The notes below the pieces were generated by a model. It was not told the origin of the DNA. It worked only from the letters and a program-made list of their open reading frames with translations, and searched no databases. This document shows, piece after piece, positions 1-8,431 of a DNA stretch of 25,655 bases; position 1 is the first letter of the stretch; each line of letters starts with the position of its first letter. The stretch is from an uncultured Lachnospiraceae bacterium (GTDB lineage Bacteria; Bacillota; Clostridia; Lachnospirales; Lachnospiraceae). The stretch spans positions 1 through 25,655 of the forward strand of contig CAJUNP010000037.1 of assembly GCA_910587935.1 (NCBI GenBank). Direction: 5' to 3'. Position numbers and translations under genes: made by a program.

Positions 1-55
1 TGGTTGCCCACAACAGATTTTGAGTCTGCCTCGTCTGCCATTCCGACACGCCGGC
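1..55 (-). tRNA. tRNA-Leu (anticodon CAA), 5' portion, truncated by window edge
   Basis: Read on the minus strand, the RNA starts at position 55 with acceptor strand GCCGGCG, followed by TG, a D-arm (TCGG...), and an anticodon arm with stem GCAGA/TCTGT and 7-nt loop CTCAAAA, giving anticodon CAA at 22-20. It should decode UUG leucine. After the anticodon arm comes the start of a long variable arm (TGTGGGCAACCA), which is typical of class II tRNAs such as Leu. The T-arm and the 3' acceptor strand, expected to read CGCCGGC, lie beyond the left edge, so whether CCA is encoded cannot be seen. Confidence 0.93.
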
Positions 56-80
56 CTGCCTGCTTTAACAGCCGAATATT

Positions 81-109
81 ATAATAACATATTCTCCCAA
101 CATTGACAA
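81..109 (-). promoter_or_regulatory. Probable sigma-A promoter of the tRNA-Leu gene
   Basis: On the minus strand, TTGTCA (109-104) and TATTAT (86-81) are separated by 17 nt. Each matches consensus at five of six bases. The expected start of transcription, near position 74, leaves a leader of about 20 nt before the mature tRNA 5' end at 55, which is normal for RNase P processing. Confidence 0.6.
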
Positions 110-236
110 GCTTTTTTTAGTCAATTGTTCAATATGGAATTTATGCACATAGATTTGGCGATTCTTTTTCACAAATTTATATAGTAAAATCACATAATTT
201 GTTGTATTATAAATAGTTAGAAAGCGAGGTGGCGCC

Positions 237-557
237 ATGACCTGTAAAGACGCTGAAAAGATGATTCCCAATTTTATTAAAAATGAATTGAATTACACGC
301 AGCTGGAACAATTCATGGATCATATCGACGTGTGTCCGAACTGCCGGGAAGAGGTTTCTATTCAGTATCTTGTTACTGCGGGAATGGTGCGCCTGGAAGA
401 AGGCAGCGCGTTTGATCTTGGCAGGGAGCTGGATAACTTAACGCAGAGTTCCAGAGCAAAAATTAAGAGGCATAAAGGTATGCAGTACCTGGGAATTGGT
501 CTGGAGGCGGCCGCTCTGCTTGGCATTATTGCGGTGATTTTGGTGATTTTATTATAA
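237..557 (+). CDS. Small membrane protein with anti-sigma-type zinc finger (zf-HC2-like)
   Basis: 106 aa. The N-terminal half carries C3 and the motif HIDVCPNC (H29, C33, C36), the His-x3-Cys-x2-Cys arrangement of zinc-binding anti-sigma domains. A charged linker (about 55-82) leads to one C-terminal membrane helix (about 84-106) that ends the protein, so the zinc domain should face the cytoplasm. The start ATG has GAGGTGG four bases upstream. No ECF sigma factor is adjacent, unlike typical anti-sigma genes; polA follows after 18 nt and may be co-transcribed. The family assignment rests on the motif only. It may bind a sigma factor encoded elsewhere or use the finger for another protein contact. 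I could not find a convincing -35/-10 pair upstream. Confidence 0.75.
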   Translation: MTCKDAEKMIPNFIKNELNYTQLEQFMDHIDVCPNCREEVSIQYLVTAGMVRLEEGSAFDLGRELDNLTQSSRAKIKRHKGMQYLGIGLEAAALLGIIAVILVILL

Positions 558-575
558 AGACGGAGATTCGTATAG

Positions 576-3221
576 ATGAGTAAAAAACTGGTTTTGATAG
601 ACGGACATAGTATTTTGAACAGGGCTTTTTATGGAGTGCCCGATCTTAGCAATGCAAGCGGACTCCATACCAATGCGGTATATGGGTTCCTGAATATTCT
701 TTTTAAACTGCTGGAGGAAGAAAAGCCGGACTACCTGGCGGTGGCTTTTGACGTGCATGCCCCTACGTTCCGGCATGAGATATATTCGGAATATAAAGGA
801 ACCAGAAAACCCATGCCGCAGGAGCTGCGAGAGCAGGTTCCCGTTATGAAAGAAGTCCTTTCCGCCATGGGAATATGCATGATGGAACAGGCAGGACTGG
901 AAGCGGACGACATTTTGGGCACACTGGCGAAAAAGGCTGAAAAGGAAGGAATTGCGGTATCCCTGGTATCGGGAGACAGGGATTTGCTGCAGATTGCGTC
1001 AAAGAATATCAAAATCAGAATTCCCAAGACCAAAGGAAGCCGTACGGAGATTGAAGATTATTACGAAGAGGACGTGCTTGCAAGGTATCAGGTCACGCCT
1101 GCGCAGTTTATTGAACTGAAAGCTTTGATGGGCGATACGGCGGATAATATTCCGGGCGTTCCCAAAATCGGAGAGAAAACGGCTACATCGCTGATGACGG
1201 AATACGGTTCCCTGCAGGAGATCTATGCCCATGTGGAGGAAATCTCCAAAAACAGTATCCGTGAGTCCTTAAAGCAAAATAAAGAACTTGCGGAGCTGTC
1301 AAAAGTACTGGCCACGATTAAGACCGACTGCGGAGTTGCGCTTGATTATGAGAAGGCGAAAGCGGAAGGATATTTTACAAAAGAAGCGTATGAGCTGTTC
1401 AAAAAGCTGGAATTTAAAAATATGCTGGGCCGTTTTGAAAAAGACAGCCAAAGCGACCGAGACGGGATGAAGGATGTATTTAAGATTGTTTCGGAGCTTG
1501 CGGAAGCGGAGCGGGTCTGGGAAACGGCAGGCCAAAAAGAGAACGCGGGATTTTATTTCCTGAAAGACCGTGAGCAGAAGGGCTTCGCAGGACTGGCGCT
1601 GGCATTTTCAGACCGGGAGGTATTCTTTTTCCCGGCGGAAGGTTTTTTGACGGAAGAATATCTTGCATGTAAAATGCGGGAATTATCCGGAAAGATCCGG
1701 CTTGCAACGTATGACATTAAGAACCAGTATGCATATCTTTCAGACGATTCTACGGAAAGATATTTTGATGTTTTGATTGCGGCTTACCTTTTGAATCCTT
1801 TAAAAAACGATTATGAGATTGAGGATATTGCCGGGGAGTATCTGAATCTGATGATTCCCGGAAGAAAGCAGGTTTTCGGAAAAGAAAGCGTGCGGACGCT
1901 TTTTGAAAGCCAACGGCAGCAGGCCGTTTGGTTTGCCTGCTACGGCGCGTATGTTTCTCTGAAAGCATGGAAGCCGCTTAAGGAGAGACTGAAAGAGACC
2001 GGTATGCTGTCTTTGATGGAAGAAATTGAAATGCCGCTGTCTTTGGTGCTTCATAGTATGGAAGAGGAGGGCGTTCTGGTCAGACGGGAAGAATTGAAAC
2101 ATTACGGAGACGCGCTGACCGGCAGAATCAGCGAGCTGGAGAAAGAAATTTACCATAAGGCGGGCGTGGAATTTAATATCAATTCTCCCAAGCAGCTTGG
2201 CGAGGTTTTATTTGAAAAACTGGGTCTTCCGGAAGGAAAAAAGACAAAAACAGGTTATTCCACGGCGGCGGATATATTGGAAAAGCTTGCGGCCGAATAC
2301 CCCATTGTTTCGGACATTTTGGAATACCGCGGGCTTACCAAATTAAAATCCACGTATGCGGACGGACTGGCTAATTATATTGGCGCAGACGAGCGGATTC
2401 ATACGAACTTTAATCAGACCATTACCGCTACCGGGCGTATCAGTTCCACGGAACCCAATTTACAGAATATTCCCATGCGGATGGAGCTTGGACGCAGAAT
2501 CCGTAAAGTTTTTGTACCGAAATCAGGATATTTGTTTATGGACGCGGATTACTCGCAGATTGAGCTTCGTGTGCTCGCCCACATGTCCGGGGACGAGAAA
2601 CTGATCGAAGCGTACCGGATGGAGGAAGACATCCACCGGATTACGGCGTCCCAGGTTTTTCACACCCCTTTTGAAGAAGTTACGGATTTGCAGAGAAGAA
2701 ATGCAAAAGCGGTGAATTTTGGAATTGTTTACGGTATCAGTTCCTTTGGATTAAGCCAGGATTTGAGCATCACGCGGAAAGAGGCGGCGGAATATATTGA
2801 ACAGTATTTTAAGACGTATCCGAAGGTAAAAGGTTTTCTGGACGGCATGGTGGAGGAAGCTAAGAAAAACGGTTATGTAACGACTTTGTTCGGCCGTAGA
2901 AGACCCATTCCCGAATTGTCTTCTTCGAATTTTATGCAGCGTTCTTTCGGAGAACGGGTGGCCATGAATTCTCCCATTCAGGGAACGGCGGCGGATATTA
3001 TTAAGATTGCCATGATCCGGGTTTATAACAAGTTAAAGGAAGAAGGCCTGAAATCCCGCCTGATTTTGCAGGTTCATGACGAACTGCTGATTGAAACAAA
3101 CGAGTCGGAAGAGGAAACGGTACGAAAAATTCTGGAAAGCCAGATGAAGGAAGCGGTGCAGCTTGCAGTGACCCTGGAAGTCGATCTTCATACGGGCAAA
3201 GACTGGTACGAGGCAAAATAG
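576..3221 (+). CDS. polA: DNA polymerase I
   Basis: 881 aa, full family length. Fills gaps and removes RNA primers in lagging-strand synthesis and excision repair. The 5'-3' exonuclease domain (about 1-290) shows FDVHAPTFRHE, LEADDILGTL and GDRDLLQIAS. The middle exonuclease-like domain (about 300-470) lacks the DxE metal-binding pair expected near its start: the matching strand reads AGFYFLKDRE. It is therefore probably proofreading-inactive, as known for Bacillus and Thermus Pol I. The polymerase domain has motif A DADYSQIELR (D656, D658), motif B RRNAKAVNFGIVYG (about 707-720, with K711 and Y719) and motif C QVHDE (832-836, D835). GGAG upstream of the ATG supports the start. The stop codon overlaps the ribosome binding site of coaE, so the two are coupled. 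Confidence 0.98.
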   Translation: MSKKLVLIDGHSILNRAFYGVPDLSNASGLHTNAVYGFLNILFKLLEEEKPDYLAVAFDVHAPTFRHEIYSEYKGTRKPMPQELREQVPVMKEVLSAMGICMMEQAGLEADDILGTLAKKAEKEGIAVSLVSGDRDLLQIASKNIKIRIPKTKGSRTEIEDYYEEDVLARYQVTPAQFIELKALMGDTADNIPGVPKIGEKTATSLMTEYGSLQEIYAHVEEISKNSIRESLKQNKELAELSKVLATIKTDCGVALDYEKAKAEGYFTKEAYELFKKLEFKNMLGRFEKDSQSDRDGMKDVFKIVSELAEAERVWETAGQKENAGFYFLKDREQKGFAGLALAFSDREVFFFPAEGFLTEEYLACKMRELSGKIRLATYDIKNQYAYLSDDSTERYFDVLIAAYLLNPLKNDYEIEDIAGEYLNLMIPGRKQVFGKESVRTLFESQRQQAVWFACYGAYVSLKAWKPLKERLKETGMLSLMEEIEMPLSLVLHSMEEEGVLVRREELKHYGDALTGRISELEKEIYHKAGVEFNINSPKQLGEVLFEKLGLPEGKKTKTGYSTAADILEKLAAEYPIVSDILEYRGLTKLKSTYADGLANYIGADERIHTNFNQTITATGRISSTEPNLQNIPMRMELGRRIRKVFVPKSGYLFMDADYSQIELRVLAHMSGDEKLIEAYRMEEDIHRITASQVFHTPFEEVTDLQRRNAKAVNFGIVYGISSFGLSQDLSITRKEAAEYIEQYFKTYPKVKGFLDGMVEEAKKNGYVTTLFGRRRPIPELSSSNFMQRSFGERVAMNSPIQGTAADIIKIAMIRVYNKLKEEGLKSRLILQVHDELLIETNESEEETVRKILESQMKEAVQLAVTLEVDLHTGKDWYEAK

Positions 3222-3232
3222 AGGTAAAAATC

Positions 3233-3829
3233 GTGAAACTGATAGGAATTACGGGAGGCGTCGGAGCCGGAAAAACGGCGATTCTTGCTTATCTGGAGCA
3301 AAACTGCAGCTGTCGGATTGAATTGGCGGACGAAGCTGCGCATAAAGTGAAGGAACCGGGAGGAAGCTGCTACGGCAGGCTGATAGAACTGCTTGGAACA
3401 GGGATTTTAAATACGGACGGAACGATTCACAAGGGACGCATGGCGGAAGCGATCTTTTCGGATTCCGAAAAGCTTGCGGCAGTCAACGCCCTGATTCATC
3501 CGGCTGTCAAGGAATACCTGCTGCGCGAAATCGAAAAGGAGCGGCGCAAAGCCAGGGTAGATTATTTCTTTATTGAGGCGGCCTTGCTAATTGAAGAAGG
3601 TTATGAGAAAATAGTGGATGAACTATGGTACATATATACCAGGGAAGATATCCGTGAAAAACGGCTGCGGGAGGGCCGCGGGTATTCGGCACAGAAGGTC
3701 AGAAGCATTATGGCAGGGCAGTTAAGCGACACGCAGTTTCGGGAGCATTGCGCTTTTGTCATCGATAATAACCGGTCTTTGGAGGACACCTATCGACAGA
3801 TTGACAGGAAGCTGAGGGAAGGCAAGTGA
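3233..3829 (+). CDS. coaE: Dephospho-CoA kinase
   Basis: 198 aa, normal for the family. Performs the last step of coenzyme A synthesis, ATP-dependent phosphorylation of the 3'-hydroxyl of dephospho-CoA in the cytoplasm. The P-loop is GGVGAGKT at residues 8-15, preceded by the usual LIGITG strand. DEAAHKVKEPG matches the family's substrate-region motif, and LLIEEGYEKIVDELWYIY its core strand. It begins with GTG; GAGGT ends seven bases before, directly on the polA stop, and no nearby ATG fits the conserved N-terminus. It overlaps the next gene by four bases (GTGA). The polA-coaE order is common in Firmicutes. Confidence 0.97.
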   Translation: MKLIGITGGVGAGKTAILAYLEQNCSCRIELADEAAHKVKEPGGSCYGRLIELLGTGILNTDGTIHKGRMAEAIFSDSEKLAAVNALIHPAVKEYLLREIEKERRKARVDYFFIEAALLIEEGYEKIVDELWYIYTREDIREKRLREGRGYSAQKVRSIMAGQLSDTQFREHCAFVIDNNRSLEDTYRQIDRKLREGK

Positions 3830-5922
3830 CAGGAGAAAAACCAAACAAAGAAAAGCTTATATTCGGGCTGGATATCGGAACGAGAAGCATTGTGGGAACC
3901 GTCGGCTACAGGGAGGACGATAAATTTATCGTTGTGGCCCAGCGCTCTAAGGAGCATGAGACAAGGGCCATGCTGGACGGGCAGATTCATGATATCCGCC
4001 GTGTGGGACAAACCATTGGAGAGGTAAAAGAGGCTCTTGAGACGGCCATCGGACAAAAACTGAAAGATGTCTGCATTGCGGCGGCGGGCAGGGTGCTTCG
4101 GACGATCACAACGCATGTGGAGCAGGAATATGATTCCGAGAAAACGATTGGAGAGGAAGACATCCTGTCCCTGATTTCACTGGGAATCGAGCAGGCGTAT
4201 GAAGAGTTTATGGGCTTTAACCGGTCGGACATTAAATTTTACTGCGTCGGTTATTCCGTGGTGCGCTATTTTATGAACGGATATCCTATGGGAAATCTGG
4301 AAGATCATAAGGCAAAAAATATCGGTGCGGATCTGATCGCTACATTTTTGCCGGACGACGTGGTAGACGGTTTATATAAGGCGGTGGAGTTTGCGGGACT
4401 GACGGTTGCCAATCTGACGCTGGAACCCATTGCGGCGATTCAGGTGGCCATACCCGAAAAATACAGAATGTTAAATATGGCGCTGGTGGATGTGGGAGCC
4501 GGAACTTCCGATATTTCCATAACCCAGGGAGGAAGCATTATTGCATACGGAATGATTCCCATGGCGGGAGATTCCATGACGGAATTGATTTTGCAGCACT
4601 GCCTGACAGATTTTGAAACCGCGGAAAAAATCAAGCGGGCGGCTCTGACGGAGGATATAATTGAGTTTCAGGATATTATGGGACTGACGCAGCAGATCAC
4701 AAGAGAAGAAGTCCTGGAAGTGGTAAACCCTGCCGTCATGCAGATGACCGGGCAGGTTTCGGACTGTATCCGGGAACTCAACGGCGATAAGCCTGTGAGC
4801 GCCGTTTTTGTAGTCGGCGGCGGCGGTAAGATTCCGGGTTATTCCGAAGCTCTTGCAGCGCAGCTTGGGATTCAGAAGGAACGCGTGGCGCTTCGGGGCG
4901 AAGAAGTCATGCAGGCTATTGAATTTCTGGAAAGCGGCGTCAGAAAAGATTCTCTGCTGGTAACGCCGGTTGGCATCTGTCTGAGCTATTACGAGCAGAA
5001 TAATAATTTTATTTTTGTAACCTTTAATGAACAACGGGTTAAATTGTATGACAGCAGCCGTCTTACGGTTGTGGACGCCGCCATTCAGGCGGATTTCCCC
5101 AATGACGGACTGTTTCCCAAAAGAGGAAAGGAACTGCAGTTTACGGTTAACGGAAAAAGCAGGATTGTCCGGGGGCTTTTGGGCGAAGCGGCGGTGATCA
5201 CCGTCAATGGACAGGAAGCGGATATTCATGCGTCCATCCATTCCAACGACGTAATTACGGTACGGCAATCGACCGCGGGCGAAGCGGCGTCCATGGAGCT
5301 CGGACAGCTTTCCGAATATAAGGAAAATCTTACGGTGCTGCTGAACGGGAACCGGATACAGGTGCCCCGGTTTGCGAGAGTTAACGGAACCCTGCAGTCA
5401 AAATATTATGTAATCAAAGAAGCGGATCGGATTGAATTCCTGGACTACTGTACGGTGGAACAGCTTGCGGAATTTATGGATGTGATGCTGACGGATGACA
5501 TGGCGTTTTATGTGAATGAAGCGCGCGCCGGAAAAGATACGAAGGTGTATGAGGATTTTGCCGTTATATGGCGGCAGGAAGCGTATCGGCCGGAGGAAGA
5601 AGAACCGGAGGAAGACCAGTGGGAAGAAGAACCGGAAGAAGAATTGCCGGAGGCCGGAAGCGTACCTGAAAAACCGGCAAAACCGGAGAAGCCGGAAGCC
5701 GACGGGGAACTTTTTTTAACGATCGCCGTTATCGTTAACGACAGGCCGGTAGTACTGAGCGGCAAAAAATCATATGTCTTTGTAGATATTTTTGAATACA
5801 TAGATTTTGACTTGTCTAAGTCCCAGGGCGGAGGGATTGTGACCAATTTAAACGGAAGACCGGCGCAGTATATGGAGAATCTTCATAACGGTGACCGGAT
5901 AGAAATATACTGGAGGAAATAA
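3826..5922 (+). CDS. FtsA-like actin-fold ATPase with long C-terminal extension
   Basis: 698 aa against about 420 for classical FtsA. The N-terminal 400 residues are an FtsA/actin-type ATPase: phosphate-1 FGLDIGTRSIVGTV (13 onward), phosphate-2 ALVDVGAGTSDISI (219 onward) and adenosine motif VFVVGGGGKIPG (327 onward). From about 435 there are three related beta-rich segments, each with a VNG/LNG turn (near 442, 507 and 638) and each ending in a D-x-I/V-x-I/V strand. A Glu/Pro-rich linker at 588-626 separates the third. It starts at GTG overlapping the coaE stop; an ATG start is not available before the conserved FGLDIG strand. No ftsZ lies nearby, so it may be a divergent FtsA or a paralogue with another membrane role. 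No clear C-terminal amphipathic membrane anchor of the FtsA kind is seen; the chain ends in EIYWRK. Confidence 0.85.
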   Translation: MTGEKPNKEKLIFGLDIGTRSIVGTVGYREDDKFIVVAQRSKEHETRAMLDGQIHDIRRVGQTIGEVKEALETAIGQKLKDVCIAAAGRVLRTITTHVEQEYDSEKTIGEEDILSLISLGIEQAYEEFMGFNRSDIKFYCVGYSVVRYFMNGYPMGNLEDHKAKNIGADLIATFLPDDVVDGLYKAVEFAGLTVANLTLEPIAAIQVAIPEKYRMLNMALVDVGAGTSDISITQGGSIIAYGMIPMAGDSMTELILQHCLTDFETAEKIKRAALTEDIIEFQDIMGLTQQITREEVLEVVNPAVMQMTGQVSDCIRELNGDKPVSAVFVVGGGGKIPGYSEALAAQLGIQKERVALRGEEVMQAIEFLESGVRKDSLLVTPVGICLSYYEQNNNFIFVTFNEQRVKLYDSSRLTVVDAAIQADFPNDGLFPKRGKELQFTVNGKSRIVRGLLGEAAVITVNGQEADIHASIHSNDVITVRQSTAGEAASMELGQLSEYKENLTVLLNGNRIQVPRFARVNGTLQSKYYVIKEADRIEFLDYCTVEQLAEFMDVMLTDDMAFYVNEARAGKDTKVYEDFAVIWRQEAYRPEEEEPEEDQWEEEPEEELPEAGSVPEKPAKPEKPEADGELFLTIAVIVNDRPVVLSGKKSYVFVDIFEYIDFDLSKSQGGGIVTNLNGRPAQYMENLHNGDRIEIYWRK

Positions 5923-5927
5923 TTTCC

Positions 5928-6728
5928 ATGAGATTATGCAGCATAGCCAGCGGAAGCAGCGGAAACTGTATTTATGTAGGCTCCGATGCCACGCATTTGC
6001 TGATTGACGTAGGAATCAGCGGAAAAAGAACGGAACAGGGATTAAAAGAACTGGGCATATCGCCAAAAGAGCTGGACGGAATTTTAATTACCCATGAGCA
6101 TGCGGATCATATCAGCGGACTTGGCGTTATCAGCCGAAAATACGGAGTTCCCATATATGCAACCAGAGGAACGGTGGAAGAAATGAAGCGGTGCCGGAGC
6201 CTGGGAAAAGTGGATGAGGAGCTGTTCCATCCGATTCAGGCAGACAAAAAATTTACCATCAAAGATCTGATCGTGGATCCCATGCGGATTTCCCACGATG
6301 CGGCGGAACCGGTTGCCTACCGGATTCGATACGGCGATAAAAAGGTAGCGGTCGCTACGGACCTGGGATTTTTCAATGATTATATCGTAGAGTGTCTGAA
6401 AGGAATGGACGCGTTGCTGTTAGAGGCCAATCACGACGTAAACATGCTGCAGGTAGGACCGTACCCTTACTATCTGAAACAGAGAATTCTGGGAGAACGG
6501 GGACACCTGTCCAATGAAAACTGCGGCAGGCTGTTAAGCCGGATTTTACACGATAAACTGCAGGGAATTGTTTTGGGCCATTTAAGCCAGGAGAATAATC
6601 TGCCGGAATTGGCTTACGAGACGGTGCGCGTGGAAGTGACATTGGGCGATAACCCCTATAAAGCCGACGATTTCCCCATCCAGGTAGCAAAACGCAGCGA
6701 AAGATCTCCGGTTATCAGGATAGCTTAA
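5928..6728 (+). CDS. walJ: YycJ/WalJ-type MBL-fold metallo-hydrolase
   Basis: 266 aa, full length for the family. A metallo-beta-lactamase fold is shown by THEHADH (HxHxDH metal site, about residues 55-61), the downstream metal ligands in RISHDAAEPV and the strand VAVATDLGFF, then LLLEANHD and LGHLSQENN. The N-terminus, LCSIASGSSGNCIYVG, is the family signature. In Firmicutes this protein is usually encoded beside the walRK two-component genes and has been linked to nuclease activity in mismatch repair; here walRK is absent and it follows the FtsA-like gene by 5 nt. GGAGG ends 11 nt before the ATG. Function beyond metal-dependent hydrolase or nuclease is inferred from the family. Confidence 0.92.
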   Translation: MRLCSIASGSSGNCIYVGSDATHLLIDVGISGKRTEQGLKELGISPKELDGILITHEHADHISGLGVISRKYGVPIYATRGTVEEMKRCRSLGKVDEELFHPIQADKKFTIKDLIVDPMRISHDAAEPVAYRIRYGDKKVAVATDLGFFNDYIVECLKGMDALLLEANHDVNMLQVGPYPYYLKQRILGERGHLSNENCGRLLSRILHDKLQGIVLGHLSQENNLPELAYETVRVEVTLGDNPYKADDFPIQVAKRSERSPVIRIA

Positions 6729-6760
6729 ATTATAACGAAGAAAGAGGTATACGATTCACT

Positions 6761-7033
6761 ATGAAAAAAACGATTATTACGGTGGTAGGTAAAGATACGG
6801 TGGGAATTATAGCGAAAGTCTGCACGTATCTGGCGGACAACGGGATTAACATTCTGGATATTTCCCAGACGATTGTTTCCGGATATTTTAATATGATGAT
6901 GATTGTAGATACGGGCGAAAGCGGTAAAGCGTTCGGCGAGATGGCGGATGAACTGGAGGAAACGGGAAGACAGATCGGCGTTTCCATCAAGTGCCAGAAG
7001 GAAGAAATTTTTGATCAGATGCACAGGATTTAA
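6761..7033 (+). CDS. ACT-domain protein, UPF0237 family
   Basis: 90 aa consisting of a single ACT domain: TIITVVGKDTVGIIAKVCTY forms the first strand and helix, and NINILDISQTIV with YFNMMMIVD forms the central strands. The family is regarded as a small ligand-binding regulator (GcvR-like), but its ligand is unknown. It lies 13 nt upstream of the UPF0210 gene. That pairing is widely conserved in bacteria and suggests the ACT protein senses a metabolite for, or directly regulates, its partner. AAGAGG lies 13 nt before the ATG, a little far. The translation start is supported by the conserved position of the first strand. Confidence 0.9.
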   Translation: MKKTIITVVGKDTVGIIAKVCTYLADNGINILDISQTIVSGYFNMMMIVDTGESGKAFGEMADELEETGRQIGVSIKCQKEEIFDQMHRI

Positions 7034-7046
7034 GCGGGGGATAAGC

Positions 7047-8411
7047 ATGATTAATATATATGAAGTTTCCGAAACGAATAAAATGATTGAAAAAGAAAAT
7101 CTGGATGTGCGGACGATTACGCTGGGAATCAGTCTTTTGGATTGTATCGATTCCGATCTTGAACAGTTGAAATCTAATATTTATAGTAAAATCCATGAGG
7201 CCGCAAAGGATCTGGTAAAAACCGGGGAAAAAATTTCAAGGGAATTTGGGATTCCCATTGTGAATAAAAGAATTTCGGTTACGCCCATTGCCCTGGTGGG
7301 AGGCGCGGCCTGTAAAACGCCGGAGGATTTTACCTCTATTGCACAGACTCTTGACCAGGTGGCAAAAGAAGTGGGCGTGAATTTTATCGGAGGTTATTCC
7401 GCGCTCGTCTCCAAAGGAATGACTTCTGCGGACGAAATGCTGATCCGTTCCATACCCGCCGCCCTGTCCGTTACGGAAAGGGTTTGCAGCTCCGTGAATC
7501 TTGGTTCCACCAAAACGGGAATCAATATGGATGCGGTGCGCCTGATGGGAAATATGGTTTTGCAGACAGCGGAACTAACGAAGGAAAACGATTCTCTGGG
7601 CTGTGCCAAGCTGGTGGTCTTCTGCAACGCTCCGGACGACAATCCCTTTATGGCGGGGGCGTTTCACGGCGTAACGGAAGCCGATAAAATTATCAACGTG
7701 GGGGTCAGCGGGCCGGGCGTTGTTAAGACCGCACTGGAAAAGGTGCGGGGTGAAAACTTTGAAATTTTATGCGAAACCATAAAGAAAACGGCGTTTAAGG
7801 TTACCAGAGTAGGCCAGCTTGTGGCGCAGGAAGCGTCCAAAATGCTGGGCGTTCCTTTCGGGATTGTAGATCTTTCCCTTGCGCCGACGCCGGCCGTGGG
7901 TGACAGCGTGGCTGATATATTATGTGAAATCGGACTGGAATATGCCGGCGCGCCGGGAACGACGGCCGCCCTTGCGCTTCTGAATGACCAGGTGAAAAAA
8001 GGCGGCGTTATGGCTTCCTCCTATGTAGGCGGCCTAAGCGGCGCATTTATTCCGGTCAGCGAAGACCAGGGCATGATCGATGCGGTAACGGCAGGCGCTC
8101 TGACTTTGGAAAAGCTGGAGGCCATGACCTGCGTTTGTTCGGTGGGACTGGATATGATCGCGATTCCCGGGGATACAAAAGCGTCTACCATTTCCGGCAT
8201 TATTGCCGATGAGATGGCGATCGGCATGGTGAATCAGAAGACTACCGCGGTACGTATCATACCGGTTATCGGAAAGGGCGTGGGCGAAACCGTAGAATTC
8301 GGGGGTCTGCTTGGTTATGCGCCGATTATGCCGGTAAACCCGTTTTCCTGCGAGAATTTTGTAAACCGAGGCGGAAGAATTCCCGCGCCGATACATAGTT
8401 TTAAGAACTAG
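7047..8411 (+). CDS. PFL family protein, UPF0210 (DUF711)
   Basis: 454 aa. The ATG at 7047 is chosen because GCGGGGG stands six bases before it and it gives the usual family length and N-terminus (MINIYEVSETNKMI); the open frame extends upstream into the ACT gene but without family similarity. DUF711 proteins are distantly related in fold to pyruvate formate-lyase, yet I see no C-terminal glycyl-radical motif, so radical chemistry is not supported. Conserved-looking stretches include LVGGAACKTPEDF, GGYSALVSKGMT, NLGSTKTGINMDA, TPAVGDSVADILCEIG and CVCSVGLDMIAIPGDT. The biochemical role is unknown. It is cytoplasmic, with no signal peptide or membrane segment. Confidence 0.93.
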   Translation: MINIYEVSETNKMIEKENLDVRTITLGISLLDCIDSDLEQLKSNIYSKIHEAAKDLVKTGEKISREFGIPIVNKRISVTPIALVGGAACKTPEDFTSIAQTLDQVAKEVGVNFIGGYSALVSKGMTSADEMLIRSIPAALSVTERVCSSVNLGSTKTGINMDAVRLMGNMVLQTAELTKENDSLGCAKLVVFCNAPDDNPFMAGAFHGVTEADKIINVGVSGPGVVKTALEKVRGENFEILCETIKKTAFKVTRVGQLVAQEASKMLGVPFGIVDLSLAPTPAVGDSVADILCEIGLEYAGAPGTTAALALLNDQVKKGGVMASSYVGGLSGAFIPVSEDQGMIDAVTAGALTLEKLEAMTCVCSVGLDMIAIPGDTKASTISGIIADEMAIGMVNQKTTAVRIIPVIGKGVGETVEFGGLLGYAPIMPVNPFSCENFVNRGGRIPAPIHSFKN

Positions 8412-8431
8412 AAATTAAAGGGGCGTAAAGT

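Noticed and set aside
4471..5268. A 265-codon open frame on the minus strand
   Set aside because: It lies antisense to the FtsA-like gene, whose ATPase motifs are clear; the frame has no recognisable domain, and its composition (rich in His, Asn and Arg) is that of a shadow frame.
6948..7046. Upstream extension of the UPF0210 protein into the ACT gene
   Set aside because: The extra residues are an out-of-frame reading of the ACT gene; the ATG at 7047 has the ribosome binding site and the family N-terminus.
7047..8411. Reading the UPF0210 protein as an active glycyl-radical enzyme
   Set aside because: No glycyl-radical motif is visible near the C-terminus and no activating enzyme is encoded nearby.
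8412..8431. A c-di-AMP riboswitch in front of ktrB
   Set aside because: Only 20 nt separate the genes; there is no space for such a structure.
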